In this document: positions 37,473-46,555 of the stretch, piece by piece | Layout: each line of letters starts with the position of its first letter | Position numbering within the stretch: the stretch's first letter is position 1 | Source of the DNA: Streptomyces sp. NBC_01283 | Lineage (GTDB): Bacteria > Actinomycetota > Actinomycetes > Streptomycetales > Streptomycetaceae | Reading direction: 5' to 3' | Assembly: GCF_041435335.1 (NCBI RefSeq) | Contig: NZ_CP108431.1 | Coordinates: 10,084-74,083 of the forward strand | DNA length: 64,000 nt | Translations under genes and position numbers: made by a program | Notes under the pieces: model-generated | What the model was told of the DNA's origin: nothing | Databases searched by the model: none | What the model saw: the letters and a program-made list of their open reading frames with translations, nothing else

Positions 37473-38429
37473 TCAGGAAACCTGTGCCTTGTCGTACAGC
37501 GCTTTCGCCTGGTCGCCGAAGTAGGGGCCGAACATCCGGTTCGGTAGGAAGGTGTAGCCGAAGCTGTTCACCGAGACCTGCAGGCCGGTGCCGGCCGTCT
37601 CGCTGAACCCGGTGAACCAGGGACCGCCACTGGAACCACCCGTCATGTTGCAGCCCAGGCTGTGGTCCTTCGAGAACAGGAAGTCCTTCGAACTGTTGCC
37701 GCTGCAGTAGATCAGCTTCGTGCCGTCGTACGGCGACGCCGCCGGGAAGCCGAAGGCATACATCTGCTTGTTGTAGCCGCCGTTGAACTGGATGCCCTGT
37801 CCGCCCGTCACCGACGTCAGCTTCTGGCCGTTCAGCGGAGCGACGACCGCCGCGCCGACGTCGTAGTTGATGTCCTCGCTCGCCTCCCACTGCGGTGTGG
37901 TGAGCGTCTTGGACGCGCTCCACCGGCCGTACGGTGCCTGGCCGTTGTCGTACGCGGGCACGAAGACCCAGTTGGTGTGCCAGCTGCCCTGGTACTTGAC
38001 GCAATGCCCGGCCGTGATGACCGTGCTGGAGTTCTGGCTGGTCACGGCGTTGCCAGAACAGGACGCCGTACGGCCCTGGAAGGTGAAGAACACCCGGCCG
38101 GAGGTCTTCACGACGGCGCCGCCACTGGTCCAGGGGCCACCGGCCTGCGGGAACGCGGTGGGGGCGACGGTCGTAGCCTTCCCGCCGGACTTCGGGGCCT
38201 TGAGGCTCTTTGTCGCGTTCGGAGTGAGCAGCAGATCGAGCGGGGTGGCGCCGCGCATCCGGTCCGCGGTCCAGAAGGTGCCAGCCTTCTGCCGCTCGGC
38301 GGCCGAGGGGCTGTGAGCCGAAACGGGTGCGGGGGCGGCCCCGTTGGCCGCGGTGGCGGCCGACAGCCCGCCCGTGAGCAGGGCTCCCAGGGTCAACAGA
38401 ATGCCTGCGGCAGTGCGATGGCGTCTCAC
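37473..38429 (-). CDS. secreted trypsin-like serine protease
   Basis: 318 residues from GTG 38429, preceded by GAAGGAGAC. Sec signal peptide (RRHRTAAGILLTLGALLTGG; ATAANGA). A propeptide-like region of about 80 residues is followed by a chymotrypsin/V8-type domain: His in VITAGHC, Asp in INYDVGAAVV, Ser in GGSSGGPW. Cys pairs (CSGNA...GHC; YCSGN...LGC) suggest disulfides. Exported and probably self-processed. An ATG frame overlapping the start (MRETPSHC) is the wrong frame. Confidence 0.9.
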   Translation of the reverse strand: MRRHRTAAGILLTLGALLTGGLSAATAANGAAPAPVSAHSPSAAERQKAGTFWTADRMRGATPLDLLLTPNATKSLKAPKSGGKATTVAPTAFPQAGGPWTSGGAVVKTSGRVFFTFQGRTASCSGNAVTSQNSSTVITAGHCVKYQGSWHTNWVFVPAYDNGQAPYGRWSASKTLTTPQWEASEDINYDVGAAVVAPLNGQKLTSVTGGQGIQFNGGYNKQMYAFGFPAASPYDGTKLIYCSGNSSKDFLFSKDHSLGCNMTGGSSGGPWFTGFSETAGTGLQVSVNSFGYTFLPNRMFGPYFGDQAKALYDKAQVS

Positions 38430-38850
38430 GCATGTCTCCTTCAGCCGTGCCCGGCCGGGATGGTGCCGGGGCAGGTGGGGATGAGAACGGTGCGGATCGA
38501 CGTGCGTGAGGCAGCCTGCCACGGAGGAACAGGCTCTGTCAGGAGCGCGTCAGGCCATCACGTGCGTGACTTCACCCCGTACATCAGGCGTGATGGACGG
38601 CAGCAGCCATGGGATGCACGTGGAACGGTAGGCGTCGAACGGGAAGCAGTGCACACTGTTGCCCGGACGCGATGGTGCATCAGGATTGGCGCCCGGATGT
38701 GGTGCTTCTCCCGGCTGGGAGATAGCGCTTTGACCGCCCTGCCAGTCTGCAGCAGACCTTTGCTGCGCAGATGGACGGACTGCCCCCGAGCCCAGGTGTC
38801 GACGTGCGGGTGGGGTAATGATCCATCGGGCAGTACAGGCCGGAGAAGCC
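38430..38850. other. unassigned stretch upstream of the protease
   Basis: Contains the protease promoter region near 38430-38560 and no recognised gene beyond it. Confidence 0.35.
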
Positions 38851-38911
38851 CGCCCCGACCACGACGGCGTCCAGCTGCGGGGCGGGGATGAGGACAGCGG
38901 ATGCTGGTCAT
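38851..38911 (-). pseudogene. FAD-dependent monooxygenase, N-terminal stub
   Basis: On the minus strand MTSIRCP is followed, one frame over, by PAPQLDAVVVGAGFSGLY. The VVVGAGFSGLY string carries the GxGxxG dinucleotide-binding motif found at the start of Baeyer-Villiger-type monooxygenases. The sequence after it does not continue the family, so only a remnant is left. Confidence 0.5.
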
Positions 38912-39039
38912 TCCGTTCTCCTGACGGGTCGCTGGGGACGTGGTCCTGGGCGGGGCTGGCGAGGGGCCTGGGTGTGGAGCCGGTGGCTGCATGGCACGCC
39001 GCTGAAGGGGGCGCGTCAACTCGCCGTCGGGCGTGGGGC

Positions 39040-39790
39040 GGTGGGCGGGCGGCGTGGGCCGCGGGGGTCGAGGTGGGCTGCTCGCAGGTGAGGCGCATCT
39101 TGCTCGCCGAGGGTGGGCAATGGCGCCGTACCCGTTCCTGGACGCGGTCGAAGGATCCAGACTTCGTCTCAAAAGGGCCCGGCCCATCGGCCTCTACACC
39201 CACCCACCCGACGACCCGACGGTGGTCTGCGCCGACGAGCTGGGGCCGGTGATCCCGCGTACCGTCCCGCCCGGACCCGCCTGGTCACCCGATGGGCACC
39301 GGATCAATGCGGAGAATCGACTACAGCCGCGGACCGGAGAAGATCTAGGTCTACGGAGCCTAACGCGCCCGGGATGGCCAGCAGATCACCATGCCCGCAT
39401 CCTCCCGCAACAGCCTCTTCTACCACCAGTTCCTGCAACAGATCGAGGACGCCAATCCGCAGGGAGAGATCTGGATCGTCACCGACAGCCTCTCCAGCCA
39501 CTGCAGCCTGTCCACCCGGACCTGACTGGAGGACCACCCCCGCATCCACTACGCCTTCATCCCCGTCGGAGCCAGCCCGGCTCAACCTACAAGAAGGCTG
39601 GTGGCGCATCTTCCGCAAGGCCGCCCTCGCCGGACGGTCGTTCGCCAACCGCAACGACATCGCCCAGGCCCTCTCGCAACCGACCAGACCAACTCCCCTT
39701 TCGCGCCCTGGATCTGGGACCGGTCAGCGCCACCAATCTGCCAACTGCGGGGCGAGATACGTACACCGTTTGAGGAACCCAGAACTCCTG
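39040..39790 (+). pseudogene. IS630-family transposase, frameshifted
   Basis: Pieces in three frames: GCSQVRRILLAEGGQWRRTR and SWTRSKDPDF; then IGLYTHPPDDPTVVCADELG (catalytic Asp) with PAWSPDGHRI; then ARLNLQEGWWRIFRKAALAG (catalytic Glu) and SFANRNDIAQALSQPT. At least three frameshifts. The N-terminal HTH is not recognisable upstream of 39040. Confidence 0.75.
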
Positions 39791-40035
39791 TAGGTGGTGG
39801 ACAGAAAGAGGGGCCGGCGACCGTGAGTGCGCGCACGGGTCCCGTCGGACGTCCTGACAGCCAAGACCCGACCTGTGTATGTCGACGCCCCACGTTTCTC
39901 CCCGCCAAGTCGCGTGAGCATTCTGTCCAGTTGGCTGAATGAGACGAACGTGGCTCTCCACCGGGCCCCTGGGGGCGAGGGGCAAGGTTGTCGGAGTTCT
40001 GGTGCCGGCGTCCAACAGTTCAGCATGATCTAGCG
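39791..40035. other. unassigned stretch
   Basis: No recognisable gene or signal; it ends at the left boundary region of the IS200/IS605 element. Confidence 0.35.
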
Positions 40036-40122
40036 AGGAGCCCCGGGGCGTTGACGCCCGGGAGGAATCGCTTCTCGAGATAGGTGTGACCCGCACAGGC
40101 GCATGGGGCTGCGCTGTTGGCC

Positions 40123-40578
40123 TCAGTCGGGACGTTTCTGGTTCTCGATGTACTCCTTGATGATCGCCAGCGGTGCTCCGCCGCAGGATGCTGCGAAGTA
40201 GGACGGGGACCAGAAGTGATCACCCCACAGGTACTTGCGAATGTGGCCGGGGAACTCCTGGCGCAGCATGCGGGCAGAGACGCCCTTGAGGGAGCCGACC
40301 AGTGGGGAGACGGCGGCCTTGGGCGGGTAGTGCACCAGCAGGTGGACGTGATCGCGTTCGCCGTTGAACTCGACCAACTCGGTTTCGAAGTCCGCGCACA
40401 CGGCCCGCATGATCTCTTCGCAGCGCGTGAGGATCTCGTCGGTGAACGGTCCGCGCCGGTACTTGGGCGTGAAGACCAAATGGGCGTGGAGGGTGTAGAC
40501 GACCGTACGACCCCTGCGAATATGGGGTTTGGCTCCCAGCGGGGTGACATAGATCAGCGGTAGTAACGGTGAGTGCAT
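40123..40578 (-). CDS. tnpA: IS200/IS605 TnpA (Y1 HUH transposase), N-terminus possibly frameshifted
   Basis: The Y1 transposase core is intact: VVYTLHAHLVFTPKYRRGPF, RAVCADFETELVEFNGERDH, HUH motif in DHVHLLVHYPPK, and catalytic Tyr in FWSPSYFAASCGG. The usual N-terminus MSPRWEPNP lies in another frame from ATG 40550 and joins this one if a base is added near 40525. In the present frame the start would be ATG 40578, overlapping the first base pairs of tnpB on the other strand. The C-terminal helix IIKEYIENQKRPD is normal. Confidence 0.8.
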   Translation of the reverse strand: MHSPLLPLIYVTPLGAKPHIRRGRTVVYTLHAHLVFTPKYRRGPFTDEILTRCEEIMRAVCADFETELVEFNGERDHVHLLVHYPPKAAVSPLVGSLKGVSARMLRQEFPGHIRKYLWGDHFWSPSYFAASCGGAPLAIIKEYIENQKRPD

Positions 40579-43500
40579 GAAGATCGTGACGCAGGTGAAG
40601 CTGATGCCGGAGGCCGACCAGGCCGCCGCGCTGCGCTCCACGCTGCGTACGGTCAATGAGCTGGCGTGCTGGGTGTCCGAGGTGGCGTTCGCCAACGGTG
40701 TGCCGCGTGAGTACGAGCTGCGCAAGCACACCTACCCGCGCCTGAAGGCCGCAGGGCTGGGGGCGCAGGCAGCACAGCACGTAATCAAGAAGGTGCGCGA
40801 TGCGTACACAACGCTGCACGCCAGCATTCGCGCCGGTAACCTGGGCAAGCCGAAGTCGAAGCGCCGGACCAGGGCCGAGTCGAAGCCGATCACGTTTCGT
40901 CCCGCTGCCGCGCAGCCCTATGACGATCGCTGCCTGTCTTGGCAGTACGACGCACAGACCGTCAGCATTTGGACCACCGCCGGACGCATCAAGAACGTCC
41001 GCTTCGTCTGCTCCGCCGACGCGTTCAAGACACTGCGCGAGTACCGCAAGGGTGAGTCCGACCTGATCGAACGCGACGGCGACTTCTATCTGATCGCCAC
41101 GTGCGACGTTCCCCAAGCGCAGACCTACGAGCCGGGCGGCTTCATCGGCGTGGACCTCGGCATCGTCAACATCGCCACCACCTCCACCGGCTACATGGCT
41201 GCCGGGCGCGGCCTGAATCGGTACCGCAAGCGTCAGCTTGCCCTGCGGGCCAAGCTCCAGAGGAAGCGCACCAAGTCCGCCAAGCGCAGGCTCAAGGAGC
41301 GTTCTCGCCGTGAACAGCGGCACGTGAAGAACACCAACCACATCATCGCGAAGACGATCGTGACCGAGGCTGAACGCACCTCGGCCGGGCTCTGCCTTGA
41401 ACAACTCAAGGGAATCCGGCAGAGGGTACGGCTGCGCAAGCCCCAACGGGTCACGCTCCACTCCTGGGCCTTCGCCCAGCTCGGAGACTTCATCGTCTAC
41501 AAGGCCAAGCGGGCCGGGGTGCCCTTGGTCTTCATTGATCCTGCGTATACGTCGCAGACGTGCGCCGAGTGCGGCCATGTCGACAAGCGCAACCGTGTCG
41601 ACCAGGGGCTTTTCATCTGCCGGGGGTGCGGGGTCGTTGCCCACGCCGACCGGAATGCTTCCCGCAGTGCGACACGAAGTCGCTGCTGTTTCAGTGAAAC
41701 CAACGAAAGAGAGGAAGGTGGTTTCCCGACCAGTGGCCAATGGTCGGTCCCCAGCCTCGGGTGCGTCGGCGGTAACGCCGGGGTGCTGAGCCGAGGTGGT
41801 CAAGTCCAAGAGTCCGGTGGGCCATCACTGGGCAACAGGCGAAGGGGAAGTCCAATCGGGCGAACGAGAGTGAACCCTTGTGATTACGGGTCGTCAGCAT
41901 TGCACCGCGTCAATGGCGAGCAACCGGCGGTGGAAACTCCTAGTGCAGAGAAGCACGACACGGCGCGGCTCCCTTGTGGGGGAGCGATGGGCCTGCGGGT
42001 CCGCCGCGTAGGTCACCGTGGGAGTCGGCTCATAGAGGGCGCCCTACCTGGACGCAACTGGCAGTAGCGGAACGTGGGAACCCCGTACGGGTCCGGCGAG
42101 TGTCGGTGAGCCGGAGGCAACGAAGGCTGAACTCCCGTGCGGGAACAGGATGGTTCAAGAAGCAAAGGCCGCTAGAGCGAAAGCTCAGGGGAAAGCCGGG
42201 CAACGGGAACTCTCTCCCGCGGGTCATAACCCGGCGGATATCAGTCGCATGACTGGACTCGAAAGAGCGCTGACGTGGACCAGGTAGGCCATGCAGAACT
42301 GATGGGTAGGAACTTGCACCTCGGCGCAAGTTGGACAGAGGGGGAACGAAACATGTCCACGGACACGACGGTCCGCCCGATGAACGGAACCGAGGACGAT
42401 GCCAAACTCTGGGCCAGCATCGACTGGTACGGGGAAGAGGAATCCGTAAAGCGACTGCGCCAGAGGATCTACAGGGCAGCAAGGAATGGTGACCGCAAGC
42501 AGGTGCGCAACCTGCAAAAGCTGATGCTGCAGTCGAAGGCGAATGCGGTAACAAGTATCCGCCGGGTGACGCAGCAGAGCACCGGCAAGAAGACGGCGGG
42601 CATTGATGGAGCCGTCGCCCTGACCGCAAAGGACAGAGGGCGGTTGGTGAGGCTCACACTGGCCGAACCGGAGATCCCAGCGAAGCCCGTCAAGCGTGTG
42701 TACATTCCAAAATCCAACGGAAAGACCCGCCCGCTCGGAATCCCTGTCATCAGGGACCGCGTCAACCAGGCCAGGGCAAAGAACGCCCTAGAGCCGGAAT
42801 GGGAAGCGCAGTTCGAGGGGCGGAGCTACGGATTCCGGCCAGGTCGAGGATGCCACGATGCCATCTTCACCGTGACCGCAAAGAAGGGGGCAAAGAGGCT
42901 GTGGGTACTTGATGCAGACCTCTCTGCCGCCTTCGACCGAATCAGTCACGACCACCTCATGAACTCAATTGGACTGTTCCCCGGACGGGGGCAGATCAAG
43001 GGGTGGCTCAAGGCCGGAGTCATGGACAGAGGCACCTACGCGCACACAGTAGAGGGAACACCGCAAGGTGGCGTCATCAGCCCACTACTGCTCAACGTAG
43101 CCCTACATGGAATGGGGGACGCGATCGGGGCCAACTTGCCCACAGCAAGGTGGCAGGCTCCGTCCCCGGCACTTATTCGGTACGCAGACGACTTCGTGGC
43201 CATTTGCGCGACGGAGCAGGAAGCGCATGATCTGAAGGTCAAGCTAGCGGAATGGCTTGATCCGAGAGGTCTGTCCTTCAACGAGGAGAAGACGCGCGTC
43301 GTCCACCTCAGCGAAGGGTTCGATTTCCTCGGATTCAACATCAAGCGGTTCGGCGACAAGACGATCACCAAACCGAGTAAGGAAGCGGTACAACGTGTCA
43401 AGAAGAAGATCAAGGCCACCATCCGCGAGCATCGCGGGGAGCCAGCCGAGAGGCTGGTGGCTTCCCTCGGACCGTTAGTCCGAGGGTGGTCTACCTACTA

Positions 43501-44232
43501 CCGGCACGCTGTATCCAGCCAAACCTTCGCCAAGCTCGACCACTTCACTTACTGGGCCTTGAAGAGGTGGGCACTCAGGTGCCACGCCAACAAGACCACC
43601 CGATGGATTCGGGAACGGTATTGGGGGAGGTTCGAAAAAGGTCGGAGCGACAAGTGGGTATTCGGCTCCAGCGAGAAATACCTGTCGAAGTTCGCTTGGA
43701 CAAAGATCGTCCGGCACACGATGGTCAGAGGGGACGTGTCCCCAGATGACCCGGAGTTGGAGAGCTACTGGAGAAGCAGGTCCCGGAAACGGATGCCGGA
43801 GGTGGAATCGAAGAAGATCCTCCTCCTGGCCCATCGGCAGAAGGGGCTATGCGCCAGGTGCGGACAGGATCTGATCGAGGGCGCGGGGTTCGACCCCGAT
43901 GACGTCAACGATTGGGCGAAGTGGTTCACGGCCCACTATCGGGGAGTACATGTGCATCACCTCACCTACCGCAGCAGGGGTGGTAGTGATCACCTCAGTA
44001 ACCTGGAGGTCATCCACACGCATTGCCACCGGCAGATCCATGCCGGGGATAAAGAAGGTCACCAGCGCTGAGCGGCCAGAGGCCCGCTTGAGCCGGATGC
44101 GGTGGGAGTCGCACGTCCGGTTCTGAGGGGGGCCCGGCGCAGTAATGCGCCGGGCCTACCCGACACATCGCCACCCGTGGCGAGACCGTGTGGAATGCGG
44201 GGCGTGAGTCACGCGTCCCTGCCACCCCATAG
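40577..44232 (+). CDS. tnpB: TnpB (RNA-guided nuclease), split by a group II intron; exons 40577-41666 and 44165-44232
   Basis: Joining 1,090 and 68 bases gives an exact 386-codon frame (385 residues) ending NASR-N-IATRGETVWNAGR then ESRVPATP, the normal TnpB C-terminus. All catalytic parts are present: RuvC-I GVDLGIVNIAT, RuvC-II GLCLEQLKGIR, the Cys4 zinc finger CAECGHVDKRN...CRGCG, and RuvC-III AHADRNAS. The intron lies directly after RuvC-III. Unspliced mRNA would read through into intron sequence and give a long false tail. TnpB uses an RNA from its own 3' end as guide to cut the empty donor site. Confidence 0.88.
41667..44164 (+). ncRNA. group II intron (ribozyme with internal RT ORF), complete
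   Basis: The 5' end is GTGCG at 41667. Near the 3' end, domain V is GAGCCGGATGCGGTGGGAGT / CGCACGTCCGGTTC (about 44091-44126). Domain VI is GGCCCGGCGCAGTAATGCGC with matching arm and bulged A, and the end is CCGAC (AC at 44164). Exon sequence TTCCCGCA at 41659-41666 (IBS1) is perfectly complementary to TGCGGGAA at 42138-42145 (EBS1). AATGCT at 41654-41659 may pair with AGCATT at 41896-41901 (IBS2/EBS2). Removing the intron restores the tnpB frame exactly. Length 2,498 bp. Confidence 0.9.
42353..44071 (+). CDS. group II intron reverse transcriptase/maturase with HNH endonuclease domain
   Basis: 572 residues from ATG 42353 inside the intron. RT domains are in order: YIPKSNGKTRPLGIPVIRDR, YGFRPGRGCHDAIF, VLDADLSAAFDRISHDHLM, GTPQGGVISPLLLNVALHGM, catalytic IRYADDFVAI, and GFDFLGFNIKRFG. 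The maturase X domain follows (LVRGWSTYYRHAVSSQTFAK; FTYWALKRWALRCHANKTTR). The C-terminus is an HNH nuclease (LCARCGQDL; VHHLTYRSRGGSDHLSNLEV; HTHCHRQIHAG). All parts are complete, so the intron should be able to splice and home. Later longer frames starting at 42275 add untranslated leader. Confidence 0.93.
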   Translation: MSTDTTVRPMNGTEDDAKLWASIDWYGEEESVKRLRQRIYRAARNGDRKQVRNLQKLMLQSKANAVTSIRRVTQQSTGKKTAGIDGAVALTAKDRGRLVRLTLAEPEIPAKPVKRVYIPKSNGKTRPLGIPVIRDRVNQARAKNALEPEWEAQFEGRSYGFRPGRGCHDAIFTVTAKKGAKRLWVLDADLSAAFDRISHDHLMNSIGLFPGRGQIKGWLKAGVMDRGTYAHTVEGTPQGGVISPLLLNVALHGMGDAIGANLPTARWQAPSPALIRYADDFVAICATEQEAHDLKVKLAEWLDPRGLSFNEEKTRVVHLSEGFDFLGFNIKRFGDKTITKPSKEAVQRVKKKIKATIREHRGEPAERLVASLGPLVRGWSTYYRHAVSSQTFAKLDHFTYWALKRWALRCHANKTTRWIRERYWGRFEKGRSDKWVFGSSEKYLSKFAWTKIVRHTMVRGDVSPDDPELESYWRSRSRKRMPEVESKKILLLAHRQKGLCARCGQDLIEGAGFDPDDVNDWAKWFTAHYRGVHVHHLTYRSRGGSDHLSNLEVIHTHCHRQIHAGDKEGHQR

Positions 44233-44317
44233 GGGTGTCTGAACGGAGGAGCCAACCCAGCAGCCAGTTGGGCGCTACCTCCAAGCCCGGTCCTTAAGGG
44301 CCGCGTCAAGTTGACCG
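44165..44317 (+). ncRNA. tnpB 3' exon and right end, candidate omega-RNA region
   Basis: In IS200/IS605 elements the guide (omega) RNA spans the tnpB 3' end and the right end. Here this stretch has the 68-bp exon 2, GC-rich stems (CACCCCATAGGGGTG near 44223; CAGCAGCCAGTTGGGCGCTA near 44262) and the terminal hairpin at 44288-44303. The RNA itself is inferred from family knowledge. Confidence 0.45.
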
Positions 44318-44862
44318 GTGTTCCAGGGTGAGGGCCATCAGCGGTTCACGCCATTCATTTGGGCTGCAGCAGCCGTGACGGAGGAGCCGCCCTCACCCCA
44401 CCTAGACGATCCTCAGGCGGCCCTGGGCCAGACGCGTGCCCCGGTGTGCAGCTTCACCGGGGGTGTGCGCGGAACACCGGGGGTGGGAACCGAGGTCCCG
44501 TATACGCCCGTCGCACACGCTTACCTCCGCCCGTTGCGCTTCGCTTGACTGCCCTACCTCGTCCAACACATACAGCCCACGGATAAGGCGTGAGAGCGGA
44601 GAGGGAGCCTGACGTGCAAGATCCTTTGTTAACTGCCGAAATCGTCACCTCCGGAGGGGTTCTCTGTAGTCGCCTGCTCCCCAAACGCGGCGATCTGCTC
44701 GGTCAAGGCGACGACCAGAGCGGCGTGGCGGTGGCCGCGCAGGCGGTACTGACGTGTTCGGGGAGACCGAGCTGCGGCTCACGCAGAGTCAAGTGCACTT
44801 TCGGGGAGTCGGTCCCTCGACCTGCGGGTTCGCAGGCCGATGGACCTTGGGCCCTGCCAGCA
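44318..44862. other. unassigned stretch right of the IS605-type element
   Basis: Frames here are short and mixed. A minus-strand stretch near 44650-44760 (QYRLRGHRHAALVVALTEQI; FGEQATTENPSGGDDFGS) looks like an eroded coding end but is not recognised. The last 60 bases resemble the DNA 3' of the hemopexin-type genes. Confidence 0.35.
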
Positions 44863-45150
44863 TCACCACCTGATGCGGACGGCGCCGTTTGCCACCGCCG
44901 CTACCGTTCATGTCGCTGGTGACGCCCATGGCTACTCTGCTAGGCGTGCTGCCTTCGGACGTGGCGCCAGAGTCCCAGCCACTCCGGGGGCGGCTCCTGC
45001 ATGCGTGGCCTACCCGTGGCGGCGCCACCACCGCTGCCGCTGTGTGCTTGCCGTCCACTCCCTTGTACAGGCCGAGAGACCCGGACCAAGCGTGTGAACT
45101 CCCGGCCCCCACGGGAGATGCGCAGGTTCGGAAAAGACTGCGGCACAGTC
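44863..45150 (-). pseudogene. remnant of a third hemopexin/glycine-rich gene (C-terminal end)
   Basis: Near the end, GGCGGTGGCAAACGGCGCCG then TCCGCATCAGGTGGTGA would read GGGNGAVRIRW-stop if one A is removed, as in GGNGAARISW of copies 1 and 2. The DNA beyond the stop (44790-44862) also follows their 3' flank (CGGGGAG, GACC.T.GGCCCTGC, CCTGATGCG..CGGCGCC). Upstream the Gly-rich coding is scrambled (HSGSGGGAATGRP). A decayed paralogue is the best explanation. Confidence 0.45.
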
Positions 45151-45289
45151 GGCGACGGGGCCCCGCCCGGGTCCTGCGACCTGGAGCACACGGGTCAGAT
45201 TCCACCACCTCCCCTTGGCTCCTCCGCGGCACCCGCCGAGCACGGAGGCACCACGCGGGAGGAGACGATGCCCGGCTGCTCCAGGCGCA

Positions 45290-45855
45290 AAAGACGAGGT
45301 CATCCATCTGCGGTCCGTGGGAGTGGACTTGGGCAAGCGGTTCCTGCTGGCCTGTGTCCGCGTTCCCGCCACGCAACAGGCCGGCCGCTGGCCGTTGAAG
45401 ACAGAGCGGCACCACCACGCCGACGTGCGGCACCTGCTGGCCGGGCTGCTCTAGCATCGAGTCGAAAAGGTCGTCATAGAGGCGGCCTCGGACTACTGGC
45501 GCAGCATGTACTACTTGCTGCAGCCGCACCTGAACCTCACGCGGGTCAACCCGCCCACCTCAAGGGCGTCCGGGGCCGCCAGAGCGATCCGAGCGACGCG
45601 GCCTTCCTGGCCCGCGCCGGCGCTTCCGGCATGGTGATGGCCTCCCTCGTCCCGGTCGCGGCATCCGCGAACTTCGTGATCTCACCCACCGCCGAACCGA
45701 GTTGGTGCGGGCAGTGGGCTGGGAAGCCCAGCGGCTGGAGAAGGAGCTCAAGGACACGGGGATGAAACTCTCCGCCGTCCTCAGCGACATCACCGGCGCC
45801 AGCGGCCGAGCTCCTGGAGGCTCTCATCCGCGGCGAACGCGATCGGGCCTTCTGA
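45290..45855 (+). pseudogene. IS110-family transposase, multiply frameshifted N-terminal two thirds
   Basis: Readable in pieces: DEVIHLRSVGVDLGKRFLLA (first Asp of DEDD) and RVPATQQAGRWPLKTERHHH; then VVIEAASDYWRSMYYLLQPH-like sequence; then LKGVRGRQSDPSDAAFLARA and SGMVMASLVPV; then VRAVGWEAQRLEKELKDTGM, KLSAVLSDITGAS. Several indels. The C-terminal Transposase_20 domain is missing. Confidence 0.7.
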
Positions 45856-46309
45856 GCGCCGATCTCCAACCGTTTACCACCGAAGACGCCGCTGGTGCGG
45901 TGCCGCGGCTCGGCAATCGTCAATCCCCGGTCGGCCAGCTCCCGAAACCGGGCGCCTTCCTCCCGGAGAATCCCCATGCTCAAGGCTCTCTCTCCGCGCC
46001 AGCGGCTGGCTGCCATACGAATCGAAAGTCGAGGTCCGGCGCCAATTGAGGACAGCAGCGAGGCCATGAGTTTCCTAGACGCAAGGCGACGTTGAATCGG
46101 TGAACGCGTTGAAAGTTTGTGCCTTAGCGAAGCGGCATCAGGCCCCAACCACGCCCCCCGGCCCAACCGGGCCCGCAAGATGATGGCCCGGGCGAGGTCG
46201 TTCTTGGTCGCGAAGCCTCGATGCTCGGCAATGTGGGCGCCCGGCTGTCGGTGTGCGACGGAAGATCATCGATTACACCTGGGCCAGAAAGGGGCCCGCC
46301 TGCGTCCCA
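45856..46309. other. unassigned stretch
   Basis: A long minus-strand frame (from about 46260 to 45546) contains AEHRGFATKNDLARAIILRA and LSMGILREEGARFRELADRG, which is not a recognised family and overlaps IS110 antisense. The segment GTGTGCGACGGAAGATCATC at 46249 also occurs, slightly changed, near the IS481 end at 12311, so some of this is old transposon end. Confidence 0.35.
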
Positions 46310-46466
46310 CCCGCATCAACAACCCTGCTGGCCCAGGGCTTTACGGGCGATCCGTCCCCGGCTCGCCACCGCCGTCACCCTCAAGAAGTGGTGGCGAGCC
46401 TGGACGGACCAGGACCCGCCCTCCGAGCTCCGGGCCCTGATCGACGCGGTCATTTGCCGGGGGTGA
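46310..46466 (+). pseudogene. IS701-family transposase, 3' remnant
   Basis: WPRALRAIRPRLATAVTLKK and WWRAWTDQDPPSELRALIDA closely match the C-terminus of the IS701 transposase at 3600-3750 (IALNHWWRAWTDKDPPSELQ). Only the last 50 or so codons remain. Confidence 0.72.
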
Positions 46467-46555
46467 CGTTGGGCTGGCCACGCGGTAAGCCAGTGCTGAG
46501 CCATCTCGCCCGCCACCACCCCCGCGGAGGGTGTCCACCCCTGGGAGGCACCGCG

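Larger units (their letters stand above)
40036..44317. mobile_element. IS200/IS605-type transposon with divergent tnpA and tnpB, carrying a group II intron
   Basis: tnpA (minus) and tnpB (plus) diverge around 40577. Subterminal hairpins, expected for single-strand transposition, are seen at the left (CCCCGGGGCG TTGA CGCCCGGG, about 40041-40062) and right (CGGTCC TTAA GGGCCG, 44288-44303). Boundaries are approximate because this family has no inverted repeats and makes no target duplication. About 2.5 kb of its length is the intron at 41667-44164. Confidence 0.75.

Noticed and set aside
40020..41809. Long minus-strand frames over tnpA/tnpB
   Set aside because: They mix antisense tnpB with the wrong frame of tnpA. 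Only the frame with HUH and Tyr motifs was kept.
44454..44684. Small ORFs just right of the IS605-type element
   Set aside because: No ribosome-binding site, no family pattern, and both strands open equally.
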